Shown: in pieces, positions 12,761 to 29,778 of the stretch | How the letters are laid out: the number at the start of each line of letters is the position of its first letter | Numbering within the stretch: the stretch's first letter is position 1 | NCBI GenBank assembly: GCA_902729315.2 | Contig: LR746269.1 | Span: 9,088,231 to 9,152,230, forward strand | Direction of reading: 5' to 3' | Origin: Spirodela intermedia | Taxonomy: Eukaryota; Streptophyta; Magnoliopsida; Alismatales; Araceae | Length of the DNA: 64,000 bases | Notes under the pieces: generated by a model | Told to the model about the DNA's origin: nothing | Databases searched by the model: none | The model's input: only the letters and a program-made list of their open reading frames with translations | Translations under genes and position numbers: made by a program

Positions 12761-15700
12761 GGACAACTTCGAGCAGACATTCTGGCAGATCTACTCAGAA
12801 AATCAGTAATTTTTTCCTGTTGATCGTTTGGGGATATCAGAGATAAAATTATTTAAATACTTGATGTTCGTCGTCCAATTCTACTCTTACAGAATCAAAC
12901 CTGTTTTATCTAACAGAATAGGTAAAAAATCCCAACTGACTGATTTTTAATGTCAATAAACGCTTAGTTTTATATCTGATATATTCATAAAATCTAGGAG
13001 GAACTAATGTTGAACATCAATACGCTTGGTTTTGAAATAAATAATAGGTCATTTGCAAAATTAGTTGTATTAGTATTTTTACACCAAATTAAGCTCTTGA
13101 ATATTCTAACTTCATAGTTTGTAACCAGAATTTGACCCATAAAATGTACCTCAATAAGATTAGTCGCTTCATATTCAGTTTTAGCTTTGAAGAGTGTAAA
13201 CAGCCCTTAGCCTCTTGGATGATCATGAAATGAGACACTCTTAAGGAAAATGCAGGAATTATTTGTACTCTTCTAGAACACATGATTTTCAGCAGCAGTA
13301 TAATTGCATTACTAAGCTAATTAAAATCTGAATATTTGAGAAACCAAATTCTAAAATTAACACATGGTAAAATATACTGAATTTTTTCTTTAATTTACAT
13401 CATAGGATATATTTTAGAATGGCCCAGGAATCAAGCACATGGCAGACAATGAACAATAAATATTTTGCATTTACTAATCATCAATAAACCAAATATTTGA
13501 TGATGCCTTTAGGAATTGTTTAATCCATTGAATTGTCATTTTTAAGCTAACATATTCTTCAATTACAATCCATCGGAATTTTCTTATTCTTTAGTCCATT
13601 TATAGAGAATTACATTAATGGGTCACAGTCATATTTAGATTGACAACTAATGAACCCATCACTTAATTATTTTATTTAAACCCATCATTAGAAAAACATT
13701 ATTTCACTGTTAATGCTCATCTCCAATGTAGATTTCATAATGCTCATCTTCATGTTGAATCTGAAAAATCAGATCAACATGGATTTTCACAATCTGAAAA
13801 ATTACATTAATGGTGCTATTATGCCGTCTCTAAAAAATCGATTTTGCATGTAAAAATGAGCTCAAATTGTGATATGAGCCTCTAGGAACTTGCTTTAGAT
13901 TGTGCTAGCATACTAGCATATTTCATTGCATATAGAGCATAAATGCAATATAACAATATATTATGCTTTACACACTAGGTTATTTCACAATGCAATTCTC
14001 GAATGTTGAAGCACTTCTCTCTCTCCTCGCCCACTCTACTTGTCTCTCTACTTTTATCTTAATTGCATAATTAAAATATTGAGCAAGATATATTAAATTA
14101 TTTGTGCTCCCATATATTTTTTATCTTACTTGTCTCCCATATATTTTTCCCTTATATATTGGTATCCAAAGCTTGACAAGATTAATATTCCACAATATAA
14201 TTTTCATATAGTGGCTTATTAAGGTTCAGACCTTCATTTTTTTTTGACACAGCTCCTTACTTGCATACATATCTAGCTTGACATATTTCTCCACGTTGTA
14301 ATATCATTCTTCATATTTCTCCCATGCAATGCTTTATTCATTAACGTATTAAGGTTAATATATGTTATTATCTTATATGTTTCTTTCTGAAAAGTAATGC
14401 ATTTGATATAGTCAATTTTTTTATATGACTACTAAATTTGATCCCTATGTCACTCAACTTAAATTAATACACAAAAATATTAACTTAAATGCTCTATTCC
14501 TGCAGAAAACTACTCACCAATTAAACTTAATCTGCTTTTGTAAATTTAATAGATTAAAATATTCATTAATGTTTTATATTTAGCATTTATTGAAATAATG
14601 ACTGACGTAATGAGCTATTCTACAACTTCGATTTTATCAACTAAAATATTAACTTTGATTTATTATGTTTCTTTCAACAAACTTTATAAATTGAAACATT
14701 TTTAAAGGTAATAAGATATTCTATAAATTGAATTTTATAGACTCAAATATTGACTCTAATATACAATTTTTTGAAGTATAGACGATTTACAAAGCTGTTT
14801 TTTTGTACTGCACTATAAGGATGCATATATATATATAGTAAATTTTCATCCTTTATATACTAATATTGTGCAACATCAACATGATATATTGAATTATTGG
14901 CTTTAACTTTATGTGCTATTTAAAATGTAAAGTTGATATATTGAAATATGAAAAATAATGTACTGTCCTAATATATAACAGAACTTTGTATATTGAAATA
15001 TTGAGTATATTATATTGCGATATTCTAGTGTATGAAATTATAAATAATTTTTATTATTTATAATGTAATTAAATATTGAAATTTTTTCTATAGTAAATTA
15101 AAATGTCATCCTTGGTATAGTAAGTGATCATACATTATCATTGGTTTTAATGCATTCAAATTTAACAATAATTATAACTATACTACCTAAATTAATTCTA
15201 TTATTGATGAAAGCTAAGGTTAATCCTTAAGGATGGTGAGAACTAGTATTAATTAATTTTTCTAACACAAATACTAATTTAAAAGAAAATAAAAAATAAA
15301 ATGAGATGAGATAAGTAATAAAATCTTCTCTTCAATACTTAACATCATCCTTCTTTAATTAATTTTATCTATTTTATTCTCTTGTTAACTCTAGATAATA
15401 AAAAATAAGGTTTCAATGATGAGATAATTAAATCATGAATACAGGAAAATATATTATAGATTATGGAATGAAAAGATGAGAATGGTGGTTGTCAATAGAA
15501 TAACTTATATTGATGCAGAGAACCATTGGAAATAATCAAAACTAAGATATAAAGTAAAATTAAAATATTTAAATACATAAATATATTGGTTGTCAATCTA
15601 AGGTAAAATAAAATAATTAAATTCGCAGTAAAAAAATAAATTCTAAAACTAAAACTGAACTTTGCTATTCGTCATGTAATAAAGTCCTAAAGAACTTAGA

Positions 15701-17556
15701 GAGCTTTAATTAATAATTAAATCCTATAACTTCAAATAGAGATCTTTTCCTTTCCTTATTTGTCACCCACATATGAGAACAAAGATTACTTATAATTAAA
15801 AAAATCGTATTGATAAAATTTTTAAAAAATATTAAAGCCTTCTCCTTTCTTTATTGTCACCCTAGAATTGAGAAGAAAAAATACTAAAATTAAAAACTTT
15901 ATTTTTCTATTAATGTATGTCACCCAAAAAATATAAATAAATACACTAAGACAATAATAAAAATTAAAAACACAAAAAAAACTCTATTGATTGCAACACA
16001 CTGATTCTAAGATCCTCCTCCCTTCCTTTCTCTTACTCTATCTCTAACCTTCTCACTTCCCTTCCAACCAACTGCCCTCTAACAAAGCATTCCTCCCTTT
16101 TTATTATTATTATTATATTTTTATCATTAATAAGCTCAAAAAACTTAAGAAAAAAATTTTAAAAATTCTGAAAAATTCTTTAAAATTTATTAACATTTTA
16201 AAAATTACAAGAAAATTTAGAAAACATATTAGATCATCTTGGAATTCTAAATATAAAAATTCTTGTTTCACCATCATAAGTCACAATCACATTTAACTTT
16301 TTATTTTCAAAGAAATATTAATAAAATAATTTAAATACATAAAACTTTTTTTCTGAAAATTATCTCAATATGTATATTTTTTTAACAAAATAAAGCATAA
16401 ACACAGATAAAAGTTGACATCATAATCGTATAATTCAGAGAATTAGTAATAAGTTAATCCAAAATGTTAACTGTATATATGCAATTTTTTATTGATGTAG
16501 TGTGCTATTCATATGCTAAAATAGTAGTAGTATGTAGAAACATATGCAATCTATTGATTCTCATGTATGGAGAAAAACAAATATTAATAGGTTAAAACTG
16601 AATTTTTTGGGATATTATTTCCATGTTTTGTATATATAATCAATGAAATTGATGAATCTGTTTCTTAACATGCCAAGATTAATTTGTCATCAAGTATTGT
16701 ATTTATGACAAATATTTTCGGGCTGACAATTACACATATAAATAAGCAATTGATTTTGACTTAACTAAACTCTTACGAAATACATTCAAGAATCTCAAGC
16801 AAGCCTAAAAATAAAAAGAATTGTATATTTCTGATAGTGAATGAAAGGAATGAATGCATTAGTTTTTTCGGCTGTTTGCTGCTAATTTCTAGTAATGTAA
16901 TTTAATTTTCATGAAAATATCATAGAGGAACGAACATTTTGAAGGAATTATATGATACCATAAAATAGAAAATAGCCAATAGACTTTGAGAAAGTCTTTT
17001 GATGCCTATGTTAGGCATAATAGTCAACACAAGCTAAATATTTGATGCATGATTGAGCTATCATTTTATCATTATGATCAGAAATATATATAAGCATAAA
17101 AAAATAGCTGTCAAATGAAAGCTTCTTAAAAAGTCAAGGGTAAAATCTATGCAACAGATTTGAAGTTTTTGTAACAATTTTGATCAATGTTTAACATGAG
17201 AAAATTGAAATTTTAAATCAGTTTGTACGAATTTCTTTTTAAAATAAAATTATCCTCAGAAAATAATCTAACTAACGTCATTCCCTTAGGTCAATTAAAA
17301 CGTTTTTCATCTATAAGTTTTTAATCATTATGCAATAGTGTTCAACAAAAAACGTGCAAAATGTAAAACATTAAAGAGATAATGTATCTCATGAAATGTA
17401 ATCATTTATAATCATTATGATATCGAGAACCTTTAATATCAAAAAAAGTGTTATTTTATTTAATGAAATTAGATCTTTGAAATCAGTGGCAAGTTCAAAG
17501 AGGAGAACTTGCACAGTAAAGGATTGTTACTATCATTATGTTCTACCTTCGACATA
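12761..17556. other. Very AT-rich gene-free spacer between protease array units
   Basis: Nearly 4.8 kb of A/T-dominated sequence is full of TTTAAA and ATATAT runs, and the longest frame is 64 codons. Three GTCACCC-containing segments at about 15760, 15850 and 15930 resemble one another loosely. A pyrimidine-rich patch (about 16010-16100) is the only compositional change. I see no gene, tRNA or intact element. Confidence 0.5.
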
Positions 17557-19071
17557 AACTCATTATCTATTTAAAGAAAAGCTATTACACTAAACTACCA
17601 AGATGAAATAGTGTCCTATAGCAAAAGAATAATCATACAGTATTATGAATACAATATCAATTTTAGTTGTTGGATGTATGGCATACATTGTTTGAGAAAG
17701 TCTAAACTAAGGAAGCAAAATTAGTTGATAAGGTTGTGCATGGTGGTCAAGGAAGAATCAAAGTTGTTCTAAGAAAAAGGTATACTTGTTCTATCTTGAG
17801 TTCCTTGAAAGAAATGACGACCTCATCATCTAGTTTTTAGGTATTTTATAAAGTTTATATTGTAATTTATTTAATTTATTTTTCATGAGTGTAGTCACAT
17901 TGCATTGTTGAAAACTAAGCATACACAAAGTTGGTCAATCCTAATCTAAATAGGGTGTAAGGGTGCCTTGGTCATCCTTCATTCAGCAAGGCTCATGTGA
18001 GTCATGTTTTTCTTTGTTGGGCTTTTACTTATGATTGTTTTCTATCCAGAAAATAGTCTAACAGCTTTCTATAACCTGTATTTAAAGGGTGCTCAAGGAG
18101 AGAGAAATAAGAGAGAAAAGAAACAAATCTAGGACACGAGAAACCTAATCCTCTCTAATGATTGCAACAGGAGTTATGACATCATCTTCCTCCTCTTTTT
18201 CTCTCTCTCGTCCACTAGTGGCTGGTATACTACTTCATTAACTATATCTTTATTATATTTTATTCTTCAGACTTTCTTATTCCTCTATTCTCTATTGGTT
18301 TACTGGTCGTGAGGTGTTTTTATCCTCTTTAAATCACAGTAATCAAAGTCTTACTTTATTGTAACTCATTCTATATTTTTATTATCTTTTGTATATTAGA
18401 AGACTTGTTGTACTTATACCCTCAAGTTTTCGTTATGCTAACAAGCTAGTCCAAGCCCATTAAGATCCTATTCCAAATACTATTTCTTAACACAGGGTTT
18501 GAACAATATTGGTCTTGGTGTTTCTAGTGAACTGCTGGAACATGAATAAGAACTCGAATCACATGGAATAGAAGAGAGAACGTTAAAACTTGGAAGCATG
18601 ATGATAACTAATGAGCACTAGAGTTTGGTTTAAAATTAATCATGTGTAAATACCTTTTATGATATTATTCTTTGGATCCTTATGATATAAATCCATGACA
18701 AGTCTACTCATAGTATATTTATCAAAATATTTAATTGTTCCATTCAATGTTAAGAGTATTCCACAGAGTCGGATTAAGCTCTCGAGAAAAACGTTTCATA
18801 TAATGATGGAAAATCATCTCACAATCTCTTTGTCGTGCACGCTGGCTTCCTGACTTCTTCGGATTAGACCAATATTTTAGAAATGGCATCTTCTGAGCTC
18901 TCATATCTGTAGGTGCGACGTATATGCTTGCTCTGATCATCAACCGGTGGAGGACATCAGCACCTGTTTCATGCACAAAACGAGTTTTGCCGGCATTGAT
19001 GAGGACCTCAATCGTATTCTGACCACTACGGCGACATATCCCTTGTCTGCCTTTCTTTAATCTCCTATGTC

Positions 19072-19079
19072 TATAAATA
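19072..19079 (+). promoter_or_regulatory. TATA box of protease copy 3
   Basis: TATAAATA lies 127 bp upstream of the ATG at 19206, in the same position and context as in copy 2. Confidence 0.65.
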
Positions 19080-19205
19080 CGAGTGTTCTCCTGGCTAGTC
19101 TTGCATTGTGAAACTCACATCAAATCTTTCTCCAAAACCACCCTTTGTTCGCCTTTCCTCATATTTCTTCGATAAGATATCAAGGAGTGGTTTGGGAGGG
19201 GAATC

Positions 19206-23394
<4,189 letters not shown>

Positions 23395-26173
23395 AAGATT
23401 CATTCACCTCTAACACATTATGTAGGGAGAAATCTTACATAAATTTTCCAAAATACCCTCAATCTTTTACAGTATTACTTACAACTTAGAACTTCCAACA
23501 CTACATTTTATTTCTCGTTTTGGCTATGCAATCAAAGAGAGGATGTAGGGAACGGATTCATAAAGGAATGTATCAGGGATGATGTCACATGGATGTGAGG
23601 AATCCCATCTTACCACTAGATTCAAACTCACGAACTGGAGAAAACCAAAAAGGTACAGTGATAAGGTTCCAGCCTTACACAAGCATCGGAAGGAGGGGGA
23701 AAAGGGTCCAATGTTCAAAATAGAGAGAAGAAGAGGATGGAAAAGATGGTGACTTGTTCGAGGAGAGGACGCATGTGGTTGCGGACCTAGGAGAGAAGAG
23801 GAGAGATCAAGCACAGACGAGGTAGGGAAGCCAGAGAAAGGGAAAAGGAAGGATCACTCTGTATCTTAGTTCTTTCTTGCCTCTTACTCGTGTCTCCCCT
23901 CCGGCTTTTATGCAAGGTTTTGCCATAGTGGGTTGGGTCACTATGTTCTCTTAGGTCTTAGACAGTAAGTGAGCGGTTCTCTATCATACTGATCGATCAT
24001 TTTCCTTGTTGCTTTAGCGGGAAGGGGGTAGAATTGTCATAGTTGATCATGGATGAAGGTTGTTACCGAAGGTGCTATTCTAGACGAGATTGATATATGG
24101 AGATTATGAAATAAATATCATGGAAATCAATAAGCAAGATTGTAAGCAGAGGAGTCATTTAGATGCGTCAAATTTCTCTTGTTCCATTTAGGACCAGTCT
24201 AATAGCCGTCTTAGTCCTTTGATTCAATTTGGTTCTATTACGTGGAGAATAGATGTAAAATACACAGTCCCCATAGAGAATCTAGGGCTTTGCATAGACA
24301 ATCTAGACATGCATTGCCCAGCGCTTATTGAATTCACAACACTTGATCATACTACATATTAGCAATTGGTTTAATTTTTCCCTACTAACTTGAAATTATT
24401 AGGATGGGATCAGACTTCCCCAAGCAACTGAATCATGGCGTTGAGGGTGCAAGCACCTTGTTTATTCCAAGGCAGTAATTCAAAAAGCTTTAGATGTGCT
24501 CTCTTTTATAATCCAAGCAAATATTGTCTTTGTTCATCAGTGCTCTAAGGATGCAGTAGCAGAGTTAATTGTGAATTCCCAGTTTTCTCCTATCTCTAGT
24601 TGTCATACCAGCAAGAAGAAAAATAGTTTAATCCTCTCAAACCCCAGCCCAAAGCTTTCATTTGCTTGCTTTGTTTAGGTTGATCCAAGCATTGATGAGT
24701 AACACTTTGGATACCAGGAGTCGAGAGAATGTGGCCGTGCTCATGACATGTTCTCAACGATCTTGTAATCTGCACCCGGCGTATTGTGCCTTCTTGCCTA
24801 AGCTCCTATCTTTGGTACATGCTACTGTTTAATCTACTAGAAAACATCACATACTCCAAATAAAACATCTTTTGGCCTTTATAGACCTAGAACCCCATCT
24901 CCAGTCTCTTTTGAGAAAAGCTATTGATTGTTGGAGGTGAGATGAGAGAGAGAACGAGAGCGAAATGACTCGATGACGGCCGCTCTCCCTGCCTTAAACC
25001 TAAAGGAGGTAATTACAAGATTAGCCCCTGAAATAGCCCTGGCCCTTAGATGTGCTACCAAATGGGCCGACCTTCTCAACATTGATATACGTCGAGGAGA
25101 GTAGATGTGGGCAGAAAATGGGAGCCAAACGTTCCAAACCATTAATCGACTTTGCCGAGGATCAAAGAGATCTGGTTCTTTAAAGTTTAGTGGTTCGAAC
25201 TTGCTTTCTGTTATTTCTTCTGTCAGCTCAGTACAGTTCACACATCATCTTTGCGTTTGTGATGGCGTTGGCACCGTGCATTACGAAGTTTCGATCACCC
25301 TATCACGATCCCGTCAGTAACTGTTCTTACGGGTGAACGGGATAAACACGCAATCTGGAAGCTGCCTCATTCGGGAAGCCCCGCAACGAACCACGAACAC
25401 AGAAAGAGAGAGAAAGAGAGAGAAAGAGAGAGAGAGCAGCAGCAGTAGCAGAAGCAGCAAGTGTAACTTAATGAGGCTCAAGCCGCGGGAGGAGTGAGCC
25501 AACGAATCAGAGCTGAAAGTCATAGTGATTTTGTCGAAGGAACTAACCCAACGGACTGTTGAGCGTGGGGACAATAGGGAGAAAGAGAGAGAGAGAACCA
25601 GAAGGAATACCTTTCTGTGACACTAGAGCCATACAAGTGACGTAATGTCTCTGGTATTGATGTCACTGGGCCCCGAACGCCTAACGGAATCCGATGACTC
25701 GTTTCTATCCTAGCATTTTTCCTCATATTTCTCACGAGGGTGAGCTTGCCAAAAATAGCTCAGAGCTGTGAAAGTCATCTCACAATAGCCCTCATTGCAA
25801 TCCTAGGGAAAGAAAAGATGAAGATCTTTAGAAATGAGATCTTAGTCGCTTCTGCCTCGACATCAAGCCTGTCACAACGCATCGTTTTTAACTCACTGGT
25901 GACTCATCATTGCACAGTCATCGTTTCTCTGCTATTTAAATCTCAACTATCCACCTTACCGGGCCGTTGCAGCAGGCGGATAGCAAATAGATGCGTTACG
26001 GCTCTTCTCATACGTAACCCACCCATATACAACCGTTATCTGATGCTTCATCACAACCCACCCCTTGTCTCATGCTCTAAGGTTGGTTTCTCTCTGTCGC
26101 CCTCCCCAGTTCTCTTACATTTTCCTTTCACATCCATTGAAGCTGTGTTCTTATAAGTCGTGCTCTCCCCTTC
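23395..26173. other. Intergenic region and upstream region of the mannanase gene
   Basis: This is unique sequence right of the protease array. Frames at 23524-23814 (minus), 24921-25241 (minus) and 25740-26156 (plus) have no recognisable family features. The composition becomes less AT-rich toward 26 kb. A GA microsatellite sits at about 25401-25436, followed by AGC-rich repeats. No further gene is seen. Confidence 0.4.
25401..25436. repeat. GA-rich microsatellite
   Basis: GAGA and GAAAGA units are followed by AGCAGCAGTAGCAG-type triplets. It lies about 740 bp upstream of the mannanase TATA box. Confidence 0.8.
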
Positions 26174-26182
26174 TATAAAATA
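26174..26182 (+). promoter_or_regulatory. TATA box of the mannanase gene
   Basis: TATAAAATA lies 42 bp before the ATG at 26216, implying a very short 5' UTR of roughly 10-15 nt if transcription starts about 30 bp downstream of the box. Confidence 0.55.
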
Positions 26183-26215
26183 CCCACTCGGTCTGTTTCT
26201 CCACGCCGTTGAGTT

Positions 26216-26658
26216 ATGGGGAAGAAACATTTGTATTCTCTTGCATTCTTGCTCCTGGCCATTGCTCAATCTGTTAGAACGAACGGTACGGCATCAGCCA
26301 GCTTTGCGAGGACGAGCGGCACTCATTTTGTGATGAATGGGCGGGCATTCTATACCAACGGGTTCAACGCCTACTGGCTAATGTACATTGCTTCCGACCC
26401 AGCAGAGAGAGCTAAGGTGTCCTCTGCCCTCCAGCAGGCCTCCATCTACGGCATGAACTTGGCCAGGACGTGGGCCTTCAGCGATGGAGGCTACAGCCCC
26501 TTACAGATCTCCCCCGGCGTTTACAACGAGGACATGTTCAAGGTCTCCGCAGGAGCTTGCTCTAAAACCTCTAAAAACTGCCTATGGAGTCATTCATATT
26601 CAGAGAGCCGTCAATGTGTCCAACTCGGAGAAAGAGACCAGCTCTGTTATCGTGATGG

Positions 26659-26695
<37 letters not shown>

Positions 26696-27294
26696 AGATT
26701 TCTTTGCTTTGACTAACCAGATGCACGCATGCGTCTGCGCGCATGCGGCCAAGAGTATCTTTTCAGAAGGATAGAATTCATGCAAAGATGTGTTTTCATT
26801 TTATTCCGTTGCTTTCTCCTCTTTTGAGACTAGACTAGGTAGTACGTCCCACCTATTGCAGCGGAGTGGTAATCGCTTTTCTATCCTCCCTAGGGCCTAG
26901 ATTTCGTCGTATCGGAGGCGAAGAAGCACGGAGTATATCTCATTCTGAGCCTGGCGAACAACTACGACGAATTCGGGGGCAAGAATCAGTACGTCCGGTG
27001 GGCGCGCCAGAGGGGTCAGAACTTGAACTCGGACGACGACTTCTACCTCAGCGATCTCGTCAAAGCCTTCTACAAGAGCCACGTCAAGGTATCGCCCCGC
27101 GACCCGGCCACTCCTGACCCATTTTGACTGCTGATGACTCCCCATGTTCTCCAGGCCGTTCTTTCGAGGGTCAACACGGTGACGGGCGTGGCGTACAGGG
27201 ACGATCCGACCATCTTCGCGTGGGAGCTCATCAACGAGCCCCGCTGCCCCAGCGACCTCTCGGGCAGGACTCTCCAAGTAAGAGAAATATACCG

Positions 27295-27343
<49 letters not shown>

Positions 27344-28131
27344 CTCCTCATTCCGAAGATGTTCTTGTTACGTGTATGCCTGATGCATTGGATCTGGCAG
27401 GCCTGGATCTCCGAGATGGCCGCCTTCGTGAAGTCTATCGACCCCATCCACCTGCTTGAGGTGGGCATGGAAGGGTTCTACGGAGAGTCCGCACCGGAGA
27501 GGAAGGGGTTCAACCCCGGCTACGAGGTGGGGACGGACTTCATCTCCAACCACCAGATCCCCGGTGTTGACTTCGCCACCATCCACGCGTACCCGGACCA
27601 GTGGTAATTTAGTGTTGACTAATCAGCTCTCTTCAACTAGTATGAAACAACGTACAAAGATTGAAAATGATCCGCCTCTTCATCATCAGCCACTAGACTT
27701 GACTATCTCCCTCCCATATACGCCGCAGGAAGCCCGGAACCAGTGAGCAGGCCCAGCAGGCCTTCCTCCAAAGCTGGATACAATCCCACGTCGAGGACTG
27801 TACCCGGGTGCTGAGGAAGCCTCTGCTCATCACCGAGTTCGGCAAGTCGACGAGGTCCGCATCCGTGCCGCAACGGGACGCGCTCTTCAGCGCCGTCTAC
27901 GACGCCGTCTTCTCCTCCGCCCGGCTCGGCGGCCCTGGCGGCGGCGCCGTGTTCTGGCAGCTGCTCGTCCAGGGCATGAGCGATTTCGGGGACGGGTATG
28001 AGGTGGTCTTCTCCGACTGCCCCTCCACGGCGGCGATCATCTCCCGTCAGTCCCAACGGATGTCCACCCTCGCCCTGACGCCCTCTCCTCTCGCCAAGAA
28101 CGCGGCCGCCGAGGCCTCGTCGCCGCCGTAG
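26216..28131 (+). CDS. Mannan endo-1,4-beta-mannosidase (glycoside hydrolase family 5), five exons
   Basis: Exons 26216-26542, 26894-27088, 27155-27277, 27401-27603 and 27729-28131 join in frame to 416 residues, normal for plant secreted endo-beta-mannanases. The protein has an N-terminal signal peptide ([11 protein letters not shown]) and then the GH5 barrel with conserved landmarks: [40 protein letters not shown] and [14 protein letters not shown]. Glu202 in NEP is the predicted acid/base. The GMEGFYGES and TIHAYPDQW segments follow, and Glu319 in ITEFGKS is the predicted nucleophile. The enzyme hydrolyses internal beta-1,4 bonds of mannans in the cell wall, as in seed germination and wall remodelling. 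The coding exons are GC-rich. The C-terminal tail after about residue 390 is Ala/Ser/Pro-rich and poorly conserved. Introns 1 and 3 carry long CT runs. No defect is seen. Confidence 0.95.
26661..26692. repeat. (TC)16 microsatellite in mannanase intron 1
   Basis: A perfect TC dinucleotide run of 32 bp lies about 120 bp after the exon 1 donor site. Confidence 0.9.
27299..27340. repeat. (TC)21 microsatellite in mannanase intron 3
   Basis: A perfect run of about 42 bp starts 21 bp after the donor site of exon 3, inside the 123-bp intron. Confidence 0.9.
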
Positions 28132-28749
28132 ACTGCGCCGGCGGGGAATAAACACACGTCGCTTACCACCATCGTCTTCGCAGGGAATAAGACCTTCCAC
28201 GTCGTCTCCGCAGCCGCTGTTTTCTTCTCAGTAAATTTACGATGTCCAAAGGACCATTGGCTCGTGAATGAGAGCAAACAACTCATGCAGTAGTCTCAAG
28301 TGTCACTGGAGACATGAACCTAGACGTGGTAACTATATTGCATTCTTGGGCACGCTCAGATTTCAATCCCTGATATGTTGGGACGCACAGCAAACTGGTG
28401 CCGAGGTCGACAAAAATTTCATTTTTAAGGTCGCTGCTATTACCGTAAAAACTGTCTGCATCGGTCAGTGGTACCTAGCTGGCTTGAGACTTCAATTGAA
28501 GTTTTTTCTCAATAAAGCGAAATATTCTGGATGCATCGTTGACCGTTTGGCGTTAGCCCACAGTGCTTAATTCGATCCGTTGATTATGAAATATATGCTG
28601 TTGCCTTCGAACCTCAGCAGGTTAGTACAGCCTGTACAAGCCCCGGATCCCTCGTTCACCTCCTCCCGGAAACCCGCGCGGACTGCAAAGCCCTAATCTT
28701 TTGCCTGTCCGTCCTCTTGCCGTTGCCTCTCTCTCGTTCCCTCGTAGGC
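28132..28749. other. Intergenic: mannanase 3' end and PPR gene 5' region
   Basis: This interval holds the mannanase 3' flank (AATAAA at about 28147) and the upstream region of the PPR gene. A telo-box-like AAGCCCTAATC lies at about 28688-28698, 50-60 bp before the PPR start, a motif common near translation and organelle-biogenesis genes. No other gene is seen. Confidence 0.5.
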
Positions 28750-29778
28750 ATGGCAGCAGCATCTGCGTCGGCGATGGCGTTCATCCTGCGGCACCGCTTT
28801 TTCATCTTCTCTGAGCTGCCGCAGTTCCAGAGGCGCCTCTTCTCTCTTCTCCTCCGCCACAGTTATTGCTCCCCCTTGGCCGCCCCTGTTGCCTTTTTCC
28901 CGCTCTCATCTGTTTCGGCGCGAGCGGCGGCAACACCGCCTCCTGTACCAGCCCTCTCATCCTCCGGGCGAGCTGCTCCCTGCTTCCACTGGTCGAGGCC
29001 CTCTGTCCATAGCTGCAGCGACAGGGCCTTCACCACCTCCGCATCTTTAAAGCCTTCGTCCCCTAGGTTCACCAACACCGATGCCTCGTTCGATTGGTCT
29101 GACGAGGAAGACGGCGCGGACAATACAAAGGAGCCATCGCCGGCTAAGAAGGCACCTTTGGACAAAAGCGAACTGCCTCCACCCTACGACCCCTTCAACA
29201 AGAAGCCCGTCATCGAGGAACCCAAGGACCCCAAAGATCTTCAGGAGATCTTCCACAAGATGCGGACTGAGGGCCTCACCAACTACGCTATCAAGATGTT
29301 CGACGGATTGTCAAAGGACGGCCTCACCCACGAGGCTCTTGCTCTCTTCTCTCAGATCAAGGACAAGGGTGCCATGCCCGACGTGGTGGCTCACACTGCC
29401 GTCATCGAAGCGTACGCCAATGCTGGAGGCCACTCCAAGGAGGCCCTCAAGACATATGAACGGATGGTCGCCTCGGGAGTTAACCCCAATGCGTACACCT
29501 ACTCAGTCCTGATCAAGGGCCTCGCGAAAGACGGCAAACTGAAGGAGGCGAGGAAGTGCGTCCTGGACATGCTGGAGAAGGGAATGAAGCCTAATGTAAG
29601 CACGTATACTTCTGTATTTGAGGCTTTTGTGAGGGAGGACAAGGCCGACGGGGCAAAGGCGTTGCTGGAGGAGCTGCGGGCTAAGGGTTTCGCGCCAAAC
29701 GAGAAGGCTGTTAGGGAGCACCTGGGCAAGCGTGGCCATGTTTTCAGGAGCATTATGAACTTGATCTTTGGGAAGTGA
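28750..29778 (+). CDS. Pentatricopeptide repeat protein, P class, At4g38150-like, probably mitochondrial
   Basis: This intronless gene encodes 342 residues from the ATG at 28750 (MAAASASAMAF); the open frame runs further upstream but without an ATG. The first ~100 residues are rich in Arg, Ser, Ala and Leu with few acidic residues, fitting an organelle targeting peptide, followed by an acidic/Pro-rich linker (FDWSDEEDGAD). From about residue 160 (LQEIFHKMRTEGL) come roughly four degenerate 35-residue repeats: THEALALFSQIKDKG, PDVVAHTAVIEAYANAGG, PNAYTYSVLIKGLAKDGK and PNVSTYTSVFEAFVRE, ending EKAVREHLGKRG and a short tail. The arrangement closely fits the small plant PPR protein typified by Arabidopsis At4g38150. 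PPR proteins bind organelle RNA; the target here is unknown. The gene is GC-rich, like the neighbouring mannanase. Confidence 0.9.
   Translation: MAAASASAMAFILRHRFFIFSELPQFQRRLFSLLLRHSYCSPLAAPVAFFPLSSVSARAAATPPPVPALSSSGRAAPCFHWSRPSVHSCSDRAFTTSASLKPSSPRFTNTDASFDWSDEEDGADNTKEPSPAKKAPLDKSELPPPYDPFNKKPVIEEPKDPKDLQEIFHKMRTEGLTNYAIKMFDGLSKDGLTHEALALFSQIKDKGAMPDVVAHTAVIEAYANAGGHSKEALKTYERMVASGVNPNAYTYSVLIKGLAKDGKLKEARKCVLDMLEKGMKPNVSTYTSVFEAFVREDKADGAKALLEELRAKGFAPNEKAVREHLGKRGHVFRSIMNLIFGK

Noticed and set aside
27703-28200. 165-codon minus-strand frame over the last mannanase exon
   Set aside because: Antisense shadow of a GC-rich coding exon with Arg/Gly-rich, domain-free translation.
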